Source: Eggerthellaceae bacterium
GTDB lineage: Bacteria > Actinomycetota > Coriobacteriia > Coriobacteriales > Eggerthellaceae
Reading direction: 5' to 3'
DNA length: 64,000 nt
Assembly: GCA_022644775.1 (NCBI GenBank)
Contig: JALCHN010000003.1
Coordinates: 19,787-83,786 of the forward strand
The first letter of the stretch is position 1, and every line of letters starts with the position of its first letter. The translations under genes were made by a program, and so were the position numbers. Below, piece by piece: positions 8,475 to 18,147 of the stretch. The notes below the pieces were generated by a model that ran no database searches, was not told where the DNA came from, and worked only from the letters and a program-made list of their open reading frames with translations.

Positions 8475-9817
8475 CAGGCGATCGTACCCTTCAGATACCA
8501 GGTGCGTGCTTCGACGATGCGGATGTCGACGATACGGCCCACGAGGTCGTCGAGAGCGCAGCATTCGGGCAGATGGGCGTGAACCGTCTGGTTCTTGGGG
8601 CTCTTCCCCGCCACCATCGTGGCGTCGCGCTTGCTCGCGCCTTCGATGAGCACGGGCACGATGGCGCCCAGATCGTGCTGGTTGAATTCCCAGGCGCCCT
8701 TCTGCACGACGTCGACCAGGCGGTCGAAGCGGTCTTGGATGACCTCGTGCGGCGTGTCGTCTTCGATCTTGGCTGCGGGCGTTCCCTCGCGCTTGTTGTA
8801 GATGAAGGTGAAGACCTGGCTGTAGCCAACCGTTTCCACAAGCCGTTTGGTGGCCAGGAAATCCTCTTCGGTCTCGCCGGGGAAGCCCACGATCAGGTCG
8901 GTCGAAAGGGCGATGCCCGGGCGGGCGGCGCGGATCTTCTCGACGAGCTCGAGATAGTGCTCTACCGTGTAGCGGCGGTTCATCGCCTTCAACACGCGGT
9001 TGGAGCCCGACTGCACGGCCAGATGGAGGGCGGGCATCAGGTTGGGCAGGGTTGCGAAGCGCTCGATGACGTCGTCGGTGAGGTCTTTGGGGTGGCTCGT
9101 GAAGAAGCGGATCCGCTCGATCCCGCTTGCGGCCACGGCGTCGAGGACCTCCGCGAAGCGGGGCTCGCCGTAGAGGTCGCGCCCGTAGGAGTTCACGTTC
9201 TGGCCGAGCAGGGAAATCTCGCGGACGCCCTGCTGCACATAGGCTTTGGCCGTGTCGGCGATTTCCTCGATCGGGCGGCTGATCTCGCGCCCGCGCACGT
9301 AGGGCACGATGCAGTAGCTGCAGAAGTTGTTGCAGCCCACGGTGATCGGCAGCCAGGCGGCCCAGGGATGCTCGCGGTCTTCGGGCAGCTCGTCGTGGAA
9401 CTCGGCGCGCCCGTCGATCACTTCGGCACGGTGCTCGCCCGAATCGATCGCGTCCTGCAGGAGGTGCGGGAGGGCCTGCATGTTATGGGTGCCGAAGACG
9501 ACGTCGACGTTGCCGAGGTCTTGGAAGAGCTTCTCTCCGTCGCGCTGGCCGATGCAGCCGCCGATGCAGACGTAGCGGTGGCCGTAGGGGCTCCCCGTGC
9601 GGACGGGGTCGTTCTTCATCGATGCCACCTGGCCGCGCAGGCGCTCGTCGGCCTTTTCGCGGACACAGCAGGTGAGGAAGATGCTGAAATCGGCGTCGGC
9701 GTTGTCGTCCACGCGGACGGAGCCCAGGGATTCGAGCATGCCGGCGATACGTTCGGTGTCGTGCTTGTTCATTTGGCAGCCGAACGTGGTAATGCAAAAA
9801 GTGGAGTCGTTGAACAA
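8474..9817 (-). CDS. miaB: tRNA-2-methylthio-N6-dimethylallyladenosine synthase
   Basis: FGCQMNKHDTERI, NNFCSYCIVPYVRGRE radical SAM motif, TRAM domain. Confidence 0.95.
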   Translation of the reverse strand: MFNDSTFCITTFGCQMNKHDTERIAGMLESLGSVRVDDNADADFSIFLTCCVREKADERLRGQVASMKNDPVRTGSPYGHRYVCIGGCIGQRDGEKLFQDLGNVDVVFGTHNMQALPHLLQDAIDSGEHRAEVIDGRAEFHDELPEDREHPWAAWLPITVGCNNFCSYCIVPYVRGREISRPIEEIADTAKAYVQQGVREISLLGQNVNSYGRDLYGEPRFAEVLDAVAASGIERIRFFTSHPKDLTDDVIERFATLPNLMPALHLAVQSGSNRVLKAMNRRYTVEHYLELVEKIRAARPGIALSTDLIVGFPGETEEDFLATKRLVETVGYSQVFTFIYNKREGTPAAKIEDDTPHEVIQDRFDRLVDVVQKGAWEFNQHDLGAIVPVLIEGASKRDATMVAGKSPKNQTVHAHLPECCALDDLVGRIVDIRIVEARTWYLKGTIA

Positions 9818-9824
9818 AGCGAGC

Positions 9825-10151
9825 CTATTCTTCGGGTGCGGAAGGCGCGGTGGGAGCGCCAGCGAGCGGGACGATCTTCAGGCGGATGGCCGTGCGGTAC
9901 TCGCCGTCGATGACGATGTCGGCGAAGTTGGGGGTGCAGGCGATTTCGATCCCGACCGGGGTGAGGAAGCCGCGCGCAATCGCGATGGCCTTGACGGCCT
10001 GATTGACGGCGCCGGCGCCGACCGATTGCAGCTCGACATGGGACCCGTCCTTCACCATCCCGGCGATGGCGCCCGCGACGGAGGCGGGCGACGATTTCGA
10101 AGAGACTTTCAAAAGCCCGTTTTCGGGCTTGAGGTGGTTGACGGTGGGCAC
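9825..10151 (-). CDS. spoVS: Stage V sporulation protein S (SpoVS) family protein
   Basis: LLKVSSKSSPASVAGAIAGMVKDGSHVELQSVGAGAVNQAVKAIAIARGFLTPVGIEIACTPNFADI. Confidence 0.95.
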   Translation of the reverse strand: MPTVNHLKPENGLLKVSSKSSPASVAGAIAGMVKDGSHVELQSVGAGAVNQAVKAIAIARGFLTPVGIEIACTPNFADIVIDGEYRTAIRLKIVPLAGAPTAPSAPEE

Positions 10152-10232
10152 GGACTATCCTTTTCGAGTGCTGCGTTTTGGTCTGCGTATATGTAGAACC
10201 ATGATAGAGGTACGGGACCCACGGGGCAATTG

Positions 10233-11348
10233 CTACCGCAAAAGTCGCACGGGAATCTCAACGGTGAGCTTGGCCTTTCCCACGGTGAGCTTCGCCTCGA
10301 CGTCGGCGTCGAGGTAATAGGCCTGGGCGAGCCTGCGGTAGGCGCGGGCCACCTCGTCGAGGAAGGCGGCGCGATCGTCGGCGGCGATCTTGAGGCTGCG
10401 GCCGTCGCGGGCGCTAAGGGCGTCCTCCACGGCGTCGTGCGGGCCGGATGCGCGCTTGGGACGCGGCGTGGGTTTGGGCGCGGCGGGGCCGACGATGCGG
10501 ACGGCGTCGGCTGCCGCGGGCACGGGTTCGATCGTGCCGTCCATCACGCGGCGGGCGCTGCGCGGCGACAGGTCGAGCCCGATGCCGTGGGCAAGGGCGG
10601 CGAACTCGTCGGGCGTCGAAGCGGCGGCGAGCCGATCGCAAATAGGCAGCGTCGACGGGTCGGTGCAGAAGGCACGCGTCTGCGCCGAGGTGCCGGCGCG
10701 GCCCTGGTCCCACAACACGGCCGCGATGTCGATCGGAGAGCCCAGGTAGACGGTCACGTGCGTGCGGTCGACGTAGGCGAATTCGCAGACCGTGCGCCGG
10801 ATGTTGCGCGGGCCGCGCACGACGATCGTGCCCGATTCGGTGCGCACGAACTGCGGCAGCGTGCTCTGGTCGCGCTTTTCGGGCAGCGCCGCGGTATCGG
10901 TGACGACGGTGAAGGCCGTTCCGCCGCCCACCATCGAATCGACGACGCGGGCCTGGCGGGCGTTCACCTTGATCGCGTAGAGGGCCATGCCGCGGCCATG
11001 GATGCCCCAGGTGTCGAAATGTAGAGTGTCGAGCTTGCTCGTGACGCGGGCTTCGAAGATGCGGTCGCGCAGATGGGCGGGGATGCCGTCGCCGTCGTCG
11101 ATCATCGTGAGGGTGCGCGTGGTCCCTTCTTTAGCGGTGGCCACGTAGATGTGGGAGGCGTGGGCATCGCGGGCGTTGCGCAGCATCTCAATCACGATGT
11201 CTTCGGTGCCGCGGACGTCGTGCTTGGCTTGGCGGCGCTCGGCCTCTTCGCTCCGTAAACGGACGAAGCCATCCCCGAGGTCCTCTTCGACGCGGGAATG
11301 GCTTTCGCCGGTGACGTTGTGTATGAAGTCGGTAAGGTCTTCGGACAT
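10233..11348 (-). CDS. GHKL-type ATP-binding protein of unknown function
   Basis: N-box EMLRNARDAHAS, G1 DDGDGIP, G2 WGIHGRGMAL; no recognisable phosphoacceptor or HNH/TopoVI/MutL partner domain; start 7 bp after rny stop. Confidence 0.85.
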   Translation of the reverse strand: MSEDLTDFIHNVTGESHSRVEEDLGDGFVRLRSEEAERRQAKHDVRGTEDIVIEMLRNARDAHASHIYVATAKEGTTRTLTMIDDGDGIPAHLRDRIFEARVTSKLDTLHFDTWGIHGRGMALYAIKVNARQARVVDSMVGGGTAFTVVTDTAALPEKRDQSTLPQFVRTESGTIVVRGPRNIRRTVCEFAYVDRTHVTVYLGSPIDIAAVLWDQGRAGTSAQTRAFCTDPSTLPICDRLAAASTPDEFAALAHGIGLDLSPRSARRVMDGTIEPVPAAADAVRIVGPAAPKPTPRPKRASGPHDAVEDALSARDGRSLKIAADDRAAFLDEVARAYRRLAQAYYLDADVEAKLTVGKAKLTVEIPVRLLR

Positions 11349-11355
11349 GCCGCGG

Positions 11356-12930
11356 TTACTTCGCGATGTCGACGGCACGGCTCTCGCGGATGACGACGAC
11401 CTTGACCTGGCCGGGGTACTGCATCTCGTTTTCGATCTGCTGGGCGATGTCATGAGCGAGCACCTTGGTCGCCGCTTCGTCGACGACTTCGGGCTGCACC
11501 ATGACGCGCACTTCCCTGCCGGCCTGGATGGCGTAGGTGCGCTCGACGCCCTTGTGGGCGTTGGCAATCTCCTCAAGCTTCTCAAGGCGTTTCACATACG
11601 CGTCCAGGGTTTCCTTGCGAGCGCCCGGACGGGCCGCTGAGACGGCGTCGGCTGCCTGCACGATGACATCGAGCACGCTGTTGGGTTCGACGTCGTTGTG
11701 GTGGGCTTCGATGGCGTGGACGATTTCGGGCTTTTCGCCGAAGCGGCGGGCGAGGTCGGCGCCGATGACGGCATGCGACCCGTCGACTTCATGGTCGACC
11801 GCTTTGCCGATATCGTGCAGGAGGCCGGCGCGCTTGGCCGTCGTGGGGTCGAGGCCGAGCTCGGAGGCGATGACGCCCGACAGGTAGGCAACTTCGAGGC
11901 TGTGGTTGAGGACGTTCTGGCCGTAGCTCGTGCGGTAGCGCAAGCGACCCAGGGTGCGCACGAGTTCGGGATGCAGGTCGTGCATGCCCGTGTCGAAGGT
12001 GGCCTGCTCGCCGGCTTCCTGGACCTTCTGGTTCACGAGGCGCTGGGCCTTCTTGTACATCTCCTCGATGCGGGCCGGATGGATGCGGCCGTCGGCGATG
12101 AGGTTTTCCATCGTGACGCGGCCGATTTCGCGGCGGACCGGGTCGAAGCAGCTGATCGTGACGCACTCGGGCGTGTCGTCGATGATCAGGTTGGTGCCCG
12201 TGAGCTGTTCGAACGAACGGATGTTGCGGCCCTCGCGGCCGATGATGCGGCCCTTCAGGTCGTCGGAGGGGATGTGGATGGTCGACACGGTCATTTCGGC
12301 CGTGTGGTCGGCGGCGACGCGCTGGATGGCGATCGAGAGGATCTCGCGGGCCGTCTTGTCGGCTTCGGCCTTGGTGCGCGCTTCGGCGTCGCGGATGATC
12401 GCGGCGGATTCATGGGTGACTTCGTCGCGCAGGTTGTCGAGCAGTTCGGTCTTGGCCTCGTCGGAGGTCATGCCCGCCACCTCTTCGAGGCGCTGGTTGA
12501 CTTCCTCGAAGCGCTGGTCGAGCGACTGGCGGCGCTGGTCGAGCTTGCGCTCGCTGTCCTGAAGGTCACGGTTGCGGCGGTCGAGCTGTCCCTGCATGCT
12601 CGAGAGCTGGTGCTCGCGGGCGTCGAGCGAATCGCTGCGATGGTCGAGCGAGGTCTCGCGGGAGTTGAGGCGCTCTTCGGCGGCGCGGGCCTCTTTCAGG
12701 CGCTCGGTCTTTTCGGCTTCGATGGACTGGCGCAGCTTGAGGGCTTCGTCCTTGGCTTCGACTTCGGCTTCCTTTTTCAGCGTATCGGCCTGTTTGCGCG
12801 CTTCCTGAATGAGCGCGTCCGCTTCGCGCTGGGCGCTCTGCTGGCGAGAGTTGTTGATGGCCCGGATGGCGATGACGCCTGCGATGACGCCGACGGCAAG
12901 GCCGAGGATGAGCCATAGGATCTCCGGCAT
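11356..12930 (-). CDS. rny: Ribonuclease Y
   Basis: N-terminal TM and coiled coil, KH domain [21 protein letters not shown] domain [18 protein letters not shown]. Confidence 0.97.
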   Translation of the reverse strand: MPEILWLILGLAVGVIAGVIAIRAINNSRQQSAQREADALIQEARKQADTLKKEAEVEAKDEALKLRQSIEAEKTERLKEARAAEERLNSRETSLDHRSDSLDAREHQLSSMQGQLDRRNRDLQDSERKLDQRRQSLDQRFEEVNQRLEEVAGMTSDEAKTELLDNLRDEVTHESAAIIRDAEARTKAEADKTAREILSIAIQRVAADHTAEMTVSTIHIPSDDLKGRIIGREGRNIRSFEQLTGTNLIIDDTPECVTISCFDPVRREIGRVTMENLIADGRIHPARIEEMYKKAQRLVNQKVQEAGEQATFDTGMHDLHPELVRTLGRLRYRTSYGQNVLNHSLEVAYLSGVIASELGLDPTTAKRAGLLHDIGKAVDHEVDGSHAVIGADLARRFGEKPEIVHAIEAHHNDVEPNSVLDVIVQAADAVSAARPGARKETLDAYVKRLEKLEEIANAHKGVERTYAIQAGREVRVMVQPEVVDEAATKVLAHDIAQQIENEMQYPGQVKVVVIRESRAVDIAK

Positions 12931-13170
12931 ACGCTCCCCCTTTCGTGGTGTATGGATCGATAGGTTGTGGACATCAAAAAATGCCCGGCAAAAACCAGGC
13001 ATGAGAATAGACGTACGGTTCTGGGGCGCTCTATGCAGTTCATCTATATAAAACACCTATGCAGGCACGTAAAATCTCACGCATATCAACTATAGATGTT
13101 CTGCCCGTGCATTTCTAGTAAACAGGCGAGATGCACACGAGCGGTCGGCGAGCGTCTCCCCTTTAGGTCC

Positions 13171-13206
13171 GCGTGCGACAACGGGGCGCATGACGCTGTC
13201 GCACGC
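13171..13206. repeat. Palindromic repeat, copy A
   Basis: GCGTGCGACAACGGGGCGCATGACGCTGTCGCACGC; 10-bp perfect stem; related to copy at 63958-63988. Confidence 0.7.
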
Positions 13207-13229
13207 CCCAGGCATTGCGTCCGCTGCGG

Positions 13230-13814
13230 TTAGCTTGCGACGTTGTCTGTGCAGTCTTCGCTCTCGCGCGCGTCGTACCACTGACGGACGGCGCGGGACA
13301 CCACGCCCGGTTGGAAGCCCCGGTTGGTGAGCTTGCGATAGGCGGCGCCCCAGGCGTCTTTAGCGCGCGGCGGATGGGATCTTAAGAGGTCGAGGGCCGC
13401 TTCCATCTGGGAATCGTCTTGAATGCCGTAGGCTTCGGGCCAGCCTTCCAGGTCGCGCGCGACGATGCCGTGCTTCAACAAATCGCGCTCGATGGACCGC
13501 TCGCCCCTTCCGCTTGCGAGCCGGGTGCGGATGAACAGTTCGGTGAAGCGCGCGTCGTCGACGATGCCGAGGCGCTGGGCTTTTGCGATTGCCTCCTGGG
13601 CGTCGGCGTCGCTGTAGCCGTAGCCGGTCAAGCGCTGGGCCAGTTCGGCGCTCGAGCGCTCGCGCACCGAGCAGAGCTGGACGAGCTTGTCGAAGGGCTT
13701 CATGCGCGGGGCGCTGCCCTCCCCCGTCTGCCTGCGGCGCCCCTTTCGCGCGGGGCGGGCGGGCGCCGGGTCGAAGGAGGACACCGCGCGATGCTCTTCG
13801 GGAACGAACGCCAT
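13230..13814 (-). CDS. recX: Regulatory protein RecX
   Basis: RSSAELAQRLTGYGYSDADAQEAIAKAQRLGIVDDARFTELFIRTR; directly downstream of recA. Confidence 0.9.
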   Translation of the reverse strand: MAFVPEEHRAVSSFDPAPARPARKGRRRQTGEGSAPRMKPFDKLVQLCSVRERSSAELAQRLTGYGYSDADAQEAIAKAQRLGIVDDARFTELFIRTRLASGRGERSIERDLLKHGIVARDLEGWPEAYGIQDDSQMEAALDLLRSHPPRAKDAWGAAYRKLTNRGFQPGVVSRAVRQWYDARESEDCTDNVAS

Positions 13815-13829
13815 CTTCGAGCACCTGCG

Positions 13830-14894
13830 CTACTTGCGCTTGGCCGGTTTGGGGTCGGGATGGGTTTCGGTCGCGACTGAAGAGCCGCTCGGTTCGGGGA
13901 TGGCGAGCTCGTATTCCTCGCGCACCTTGCGCTCGAGCTCGTCGCGCAGCTCGGGATTGTCTTCGAGGGTGCGCTTGGCCGCTTCCCTGCCCTGGCCCAG
14001 GCGCTCTTCCCCATACGTGTACCAAGCGCCGCTTTTCTTTGCGATGCCGCATTCCACGGCCATATCCAATATGCAGCCAGTTTTGGAAATGCCCTCGCCG
14101 TACATGAGGTCGAATTCGGCCTGGCGGAAGGGAGGGGCCACCTTGTTTTTCACGACCTTGGCGCGCACTCGGTTGCCCACCGTCTCGCCGTTCTGCTTGA
14201 CGTAGTCGCAGCGGCGGACGTCGATGCGCACCGACGAGAAGAACTTCAGGGCACGGCCGCCCGTGGTGGTTTCGGGGTTGCCGAACATGACGCCGATCTT
14301 CTCGCGTAGCTGGTTGATGAAGATGCAGGTGGTGTTCGAGCGGGACAGGGAGCCGGCGAGCTTGCGCAGAGCCTGGCTCATGAGGCGGGCCTGAAGGCCC
14401 ACCGTCGTGTCGCCGATCTCGCCTTCGATTTCGGCGCGGGGCACCAAAGCGGCGACCGAGTCGATGACAACGGCGTCGATCGCGCCGCTGCGCACGAGCA
14501 TGTCGCAGATTTCGAGCGCCTGCTCGCCCGTATCGGGCTGGCTGATGAGCAGGTCGTCGACGTCGACGCCGAGTTTGGCGGCGTAGACTGGGTCGAGGGC
14601 GTGCTCTGCGTCGATGAAGGCGACGATGCCGCCCAGGGCCTGGGCTTCGGCCAGGATGTGAAGGGCCAGGGTGGTTTTGCCGCTCGATTCAGGGCCGTAG
14701 ATTTCGACGATGCGCCCGCGCGGGACGCCGCCGATGCCCAGGGCCGCATCGAGCGACAGGGCCCCCGTGGGGATGACCCCGATTTCCATATGCTCGTTAT
14801 CGCCGAGCTTCATGATCGACCCGCGCCCGAACTTCTTTTCGATCTGGTCGAGCGTGGGCTTGAGCGTCTTCTCTTTATCTGCCGCCTGCGACAT
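13830..14894 (-). CDS. recA: Recombinase A
   Basis: [16 protein letters not shown] Walker [35 protein letters not shown]. Confidence 0.98.
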   Translation of the reverse strand: MSQAADKEKTLKPTLDQIEKKFGRGSIMKLGDNEHMEIGVIPTGALSLDAALGIGGVPRGRIVEIYGPESSGKTTLALHILAEAQALGGIVAFIDAEHALDPVYAAKLGVDVDDLLISQPDTGEQALEICDMLVRSGAIDAVVIDSVAALVPRAEIEGEIGDTTVGLQARLMSQALRKLAGSLSRSNTTCIFINQLREKIGVMFGNPETTTGGRALKFFSSVRIDVRRCDYVKQNGETVGNRVRAKVVKNKVAPPFRQAEFDLMYGEGISKTGCILDMAVECGIAKKSGAWYTYGEERLGQGREAAKRTLEDNPELRDELERKVREEYELAIPEPSGSSVATETHPDPKPAKRK

Positions 14895-14926
14895 CGCGTC
14901 TCCTTTGTAGAAATACAGCAGTTGCC

Positions 14927-14954
14927 ATTATACGAACAGATGTTTGCCTGTCAA
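14927..14954 (-). promoter_or_regulatory. recA promoter with LexA box in the spacer
   Basis: On minus strand TTGACA-N16-TATAAT; spacer contains CAAACATCTGTTCG (one mismatch to CGAAC-N4-GTTCG). Confidence 0.88.
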
Positions 14955-15076
14955 GCATTCCGTCTGCGCCTTTGATGCTAGGCGCCGCATCTCGCGCAAT
15001 GCTACGAGAAAGGCCCCGCGCCTCCCCCGCTGCCGGCGCGCCGATGCTGCGAAAAGGGCGAGAAAGGGGCGCGCAT

Positions 15077-16246
15077 TTAGCGCGTGCGCGTCTGGATGGC
15101 GGCGCGGAGGGCGGCGAGGGCCTCGTGGACGGTCTGGGCGCGCACGGCGGCGCGATCGCCTTCGAAGTGGAAGACGCGCGCGGAAACGGCGTCCCCAACA
15201 GCGAGTCCGATCCACACGGTGCCGACCGGCTTGCCCGGTTCCGCCCCGCCGGGGCCCGCGATGCCCGTGACCGAAACGGCGAGGTCGGTCGAAAGGGCGC
15301 TGCGCGCCCCTCGGGCCATTTCGCAGGCCGTTTCCTCGCTCACGGCCCCGTGGGCGTCGAGCGTTTCCTGCGCGACGCCGAGCTCGCGGTGCTTCACAGG
15401 ATTGGTGTAGCTCACGATGCCGCCGTTGAGCACGGCAGACGAACCGGGCACCGACGTAAGGGCGGCGGCGATCATACCGCCCGTGCAGCTTTCGGCCGTA
15501 CCCACCGTAAGGCCCGCCCGGGCGGCCTCATGCACGACGGCGGCGGCGAGCTCTTCGTTGGCGATCGTGTCTGCCTCTTCTGAGCCCTCCCCCGCACGCG
15601 CTTGCGCGTCTTCGGCATCGGTGAAGCCCAAGATGTGCTTGGCCTTCGAGAAGTAATCGAGCATCGAGACGATCGTCATCACGAGGGCGGCGATCATCAC
15701 CACCCAACTGAAGATGTAGAAGGCGACGAAGGCGTCCTGGCCCCAGCTGGCCACGAGCCAACTGTCTTTGACGGTGAACAGGACGATCGCGCACATCTGC
15801 AGGACCGTCTTCACCTTGCCGTACCAGCTCGCGGCGATGACGACGTTCTTGCTCGCCGCCACCATGCGGATGCCCGACACGATGAACTCGCGCGCAAGGA
15901 TGACAAGCGCCACCCACGACGGCAAGGGGCCCAGCTCCACGAGCGCGAGCAGGGCGGCGGCGACGAGGATCTTGTCGGCCAGGGGGTCCATGAACTTGCC
16001 CAGGTCGGTAACCTCGTTGCGTGACCGGGCCAGGTGGCCGTCGATGAAGTCGGTCGCGGCGATGACCACGAAGACAAGGGCGGCCACCCAGGGCTTCCAG
16101 ATTTCCGCTTCGGGCCACTGGGGGAACCATTCGGGCCAGGGCGAGACGATCGCCACGACGAAGACGGGGATGAGCAAGATGCGCAGCAGCGTGACCTTGT
16201 TGGCCGGGGTCCACAGCTGCGCGGGTGCGCTTTGCTCCTGGGGCAT
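15077..16246 (-). CDS. CDP-diacylglycerol-glycerol-3-phosphate 3-phosphatidyltransferase fused to CinA-like/PncC amidohydrolase domain
   Basis: N-terminal CDP-alcohol phosphotransferase [28 protein letters not shown]-terminal [33 protein letters not shown]...[10 protein letters not shown]. Confidence 0.94.
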   Translation of the reverse strand: MPQEQSAPAQLWTPANKVTLLRILLIPVFVVAIVSPWPEWFPQWPEAEIWKPWVAALVFVVIAATDFIDGHLARSRNEVTDLGKFMDPLADKILVAAALLALVELGPLPSWVALVILAREFIVSGIRMVAASKNVVIAASWYGKVKTVLQMCAIVLFTVKDSWLVASWGQDAFVAFYIFSWVVMIAALVMTIVSMLDYFSKAKHILGFTDAEDAQARAGEGSEEADTIANEELAAAVVHEAARAGLTVGTAESCTGGMIAAALTSVPGSSAVLNGGIVSYTNPVKHRELGVAQETLDAHGAVSEETACEMARGARSALSTDLAVSVTGIAGPGGAEPGKPVGTVWIGLAVGDAVSARVFHFEGDRAAVRAQTVHEALAALRAAIQTRTR

Positions 16247-16249
16247 GGG

Positions 16250-17560
16250 CTATTCGCCTTCCATTTCGTAGAGCAGGGTGTCGGTGATGGTGACGGTGAC
16301 GATGTCGCCGGGCGCCCCCTTATGCACGTAGGTCACGCCGTCGACGTCGGGCGCCTGGCATTGGGCGCGCCCGTAGAGTTGGCCGTCCTCCTCGCGTCCC
16401 AGCACGAGCACCTCCATCGTCTGCCCGATGCGGTCGGCGACGCGCACGCGCGAGATCGAATCGGCGATCGCGCGCAGGTCGCGGGCGCGCTCCTCTTTGG
16501 TGTCCTCGTCAATCTGGCCCTCCATGCGGCCGGCGAGCGTCCCCTCTTCCTGCGAATAGGGGAAGACGCCGATGTAGTCGAGGTCGGCGTCTTCAATGAA
16601 GTCGCAGGCCTCTTGGGACTCGTCGTCGGTTTCGGTGGGAAAGCCGGCGATGAAGGTCGTGCGCAGGGTGATGCCGGGCACTAGGTCGCGCACGTGGGCG
16701 ATGAGCGCTTCGTAGGAGGCGCGCGAGCCCGTGCGGTTCATCGCCTTCAGGATGCGCTCGTTGACCTGTTGGAAGGGGATGTCGAGGTAGGAGCAGATGT
16801 TGTCGTGGGCGGCCATGGTGCGCAGAAGCTCGTCGGTCACGCCTTCGGGCTGCAGGTACATGACGCGGAACCAGGTGTCGGGATGGGCGTCGGCGAGTGC
16901 GCCCATGAGGGCCGCGAGCGTCGAGGGCTCGTCGAAATCGTCGCCCCAGCGGCCCGTGTCCTGGGCGATGAGCACGATCTCGCGGGCGCCGCGGGCCAAG
17001 CAGGCACGAATCTCCTCTTCGATCTGGTCGTAGGTGAAGCTGTGGTAACGGCCGCGGATATAGGGAATCGTGCAATAGCTGCAGAAGCGATCGCAACCGT
17101 CGGAGATCTTGACGTAGGCGCTGTAGAGGGGCGCGGCCTCGTGCGCGCTCGCGGCGCGGCCGCGCTGGGGGAAGAGGGCGTCGAGGACGGCCACGATATC
17201 GTCTTCCTTGCTGCAGGGCACGAAGGTTTTGGCTTCGTTCAAGGCGCTGGTCAAGTCGTCGCCGTAGCGCGCCGGCATGCAGCCGGCCACGACGACCTTG
17301 CCCTGCCCTTCCTTCACCTGCGGAAGGTCGAAGGCCTCGAAGATGGCCTGAAGGCTCTCTTCGGTGGCCGACTGTATGAAGGAACAGGTGTTGACGATGA
17401 TGCAGTCGGCCCCTTCGGCGTCGTCGACGAGGGCGTAGCCGGCCCCTTCGAGCGCCTTGCCCATGTGGAGCGAGTCGACCTCGTTTTTAGCGCAGCCCAT
17501 CGTGACGATGGACACCGCCACCGGCTGCGCGGTTTCGTTCTGCAGGATATCGTTGGTCAC
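16250..17560 (-). CDS. rimO: Ribosomal protein S12 methylthiotransferase
   Basis: MGCAKNEVDSLHM, DRFCSYCTIPYIRGRYHS, C-terminal TRAM. Confidence 0.95.
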   Translation of the reverse strand: MTNDILQNETAQPVAVSIVTMGCAKNEVDSLHMGKALEGAGYALVDDAEGADCIIVNTCSFIQSATEESLQAIFEAFDLPQVKEGQGKVVVAGCMPARYGDDLTSALNEAKTFVPCSKEDDIVAVLDALFPQRGRAASAHEAAPLYSAYVKISDGCDRFCSYCTIPYIRGRYHSFTYDQIEEEIRACLARGAREIVLIAQDTGRWGDDFDEPSTLAALMGALADAHPDTWFRVMYLQPEGVTDELLRTMAAHDNICSYLDIPFQQVNERILKAMNRTGSRASYEALIAHVRDLVPGITLRTTFIAGFPTETDDESQEACDFIEDADLDYIGVFPYSQEEGTLAGRMEGQIDEDTKEERARDLRAIADSISRVRVADRIGQTMEVLVLGREEDGQLYGRAQCQAPDVDGVTYVHKGAPGDIVTVTITDTLLYEMEGE

Positions 17561-17570
17561 CGCGCGCCGC

Positions 17571-18086
17571 CTATCGATAGTTGACGAACTGGAGGGGCTG
17601 GCCGTAGTCGTTGCCCTTCACGAAGGCGATGACCTCTTGCAAGGTGTCGCGCGAAGCGCTCGATACGCGCAGCTTGTCGCCTTCGATCTGCACCTTGGCC
17701 TTGAACTTCCGGGCCTTGATGTCCTTGTTGATCTTGCCGGCCGTGTCGCGGTCGATGCCCTCGACGATGCGGGCCACGCGGCGCACGGTGCCGCCCGCGG
17801 CCGCTTCGGGCTTGCCCCACGAAAGGGCGCCCAGATCGATGCCGCGCTTGGCGAGCTTGTTCGTGAGGATGTCGGATACCTGCCCGGCGACGAAATCGCT
17901 CGGTGCGTTGACGGTCACGGTCTTCGCTTGCTTGTCGAGCGTAATCGAGGAGCCGGAATCTTTCAGGTCGTAGCGCTGGGCAAGCTCTTTCTTCGCCTGC
18001 CCGTAGGCGTTGTCGACCTCCTGCATGTCGACGGTCGAAACGATATCGAAGCTCGATTCTTTGGCCATGGGACGCACCTTTCTCAT
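17571..18086 (-). CDS. YajQ family nucleotide-binding protein
   Basis: SSFDIVSTVDMQEVDNAYGQAKKELAQRYDLKDSGSSI...VNAPSDF. Confidence 0.95.
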   Translation of the reverse strand: MRKVRPMAKESSFDIVSTVDMQEVDNAYGQAKKELAQRYDLKDSGSSITLDKQAKTVTVNAPSDFVAGQVSDILTNKLAKRGIDLGALSWGKPEAAAGGTVRRVARIVEGIDRDTAGKINKDIKARKFKAKVQIEGDKLRVSSASRDTLQEVIAFVKGNDYGQPLQFVNYR

Positions 18087-18091
18087 ACAAG

Positions 18092-18122
18092 GGCCTCGCC
18101 TGCCGCACGTGCAGGCGAGGCC
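18092..18122 (-). terminator. Hairpin downstream of the rodZ-like gene, upstream of yajQ
   Basis: GGCCTCGCCTGC/GCAGGCGAGGCC 12-bp stem. Confidence 0.55.
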
Positions 18123-18147
18123 ATGGGATACCGAATACTGGAAGGGG

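Noticed and set aside
12975-12998. Hairpin ATGCCTGG-TTTTTG-CCGGGCAT + U tract upstream of rny (minus)
   Set aside because: Possible terminator after recX, but the stem needs a GU pair and the loop is U-rich; too weak to list as a feature.
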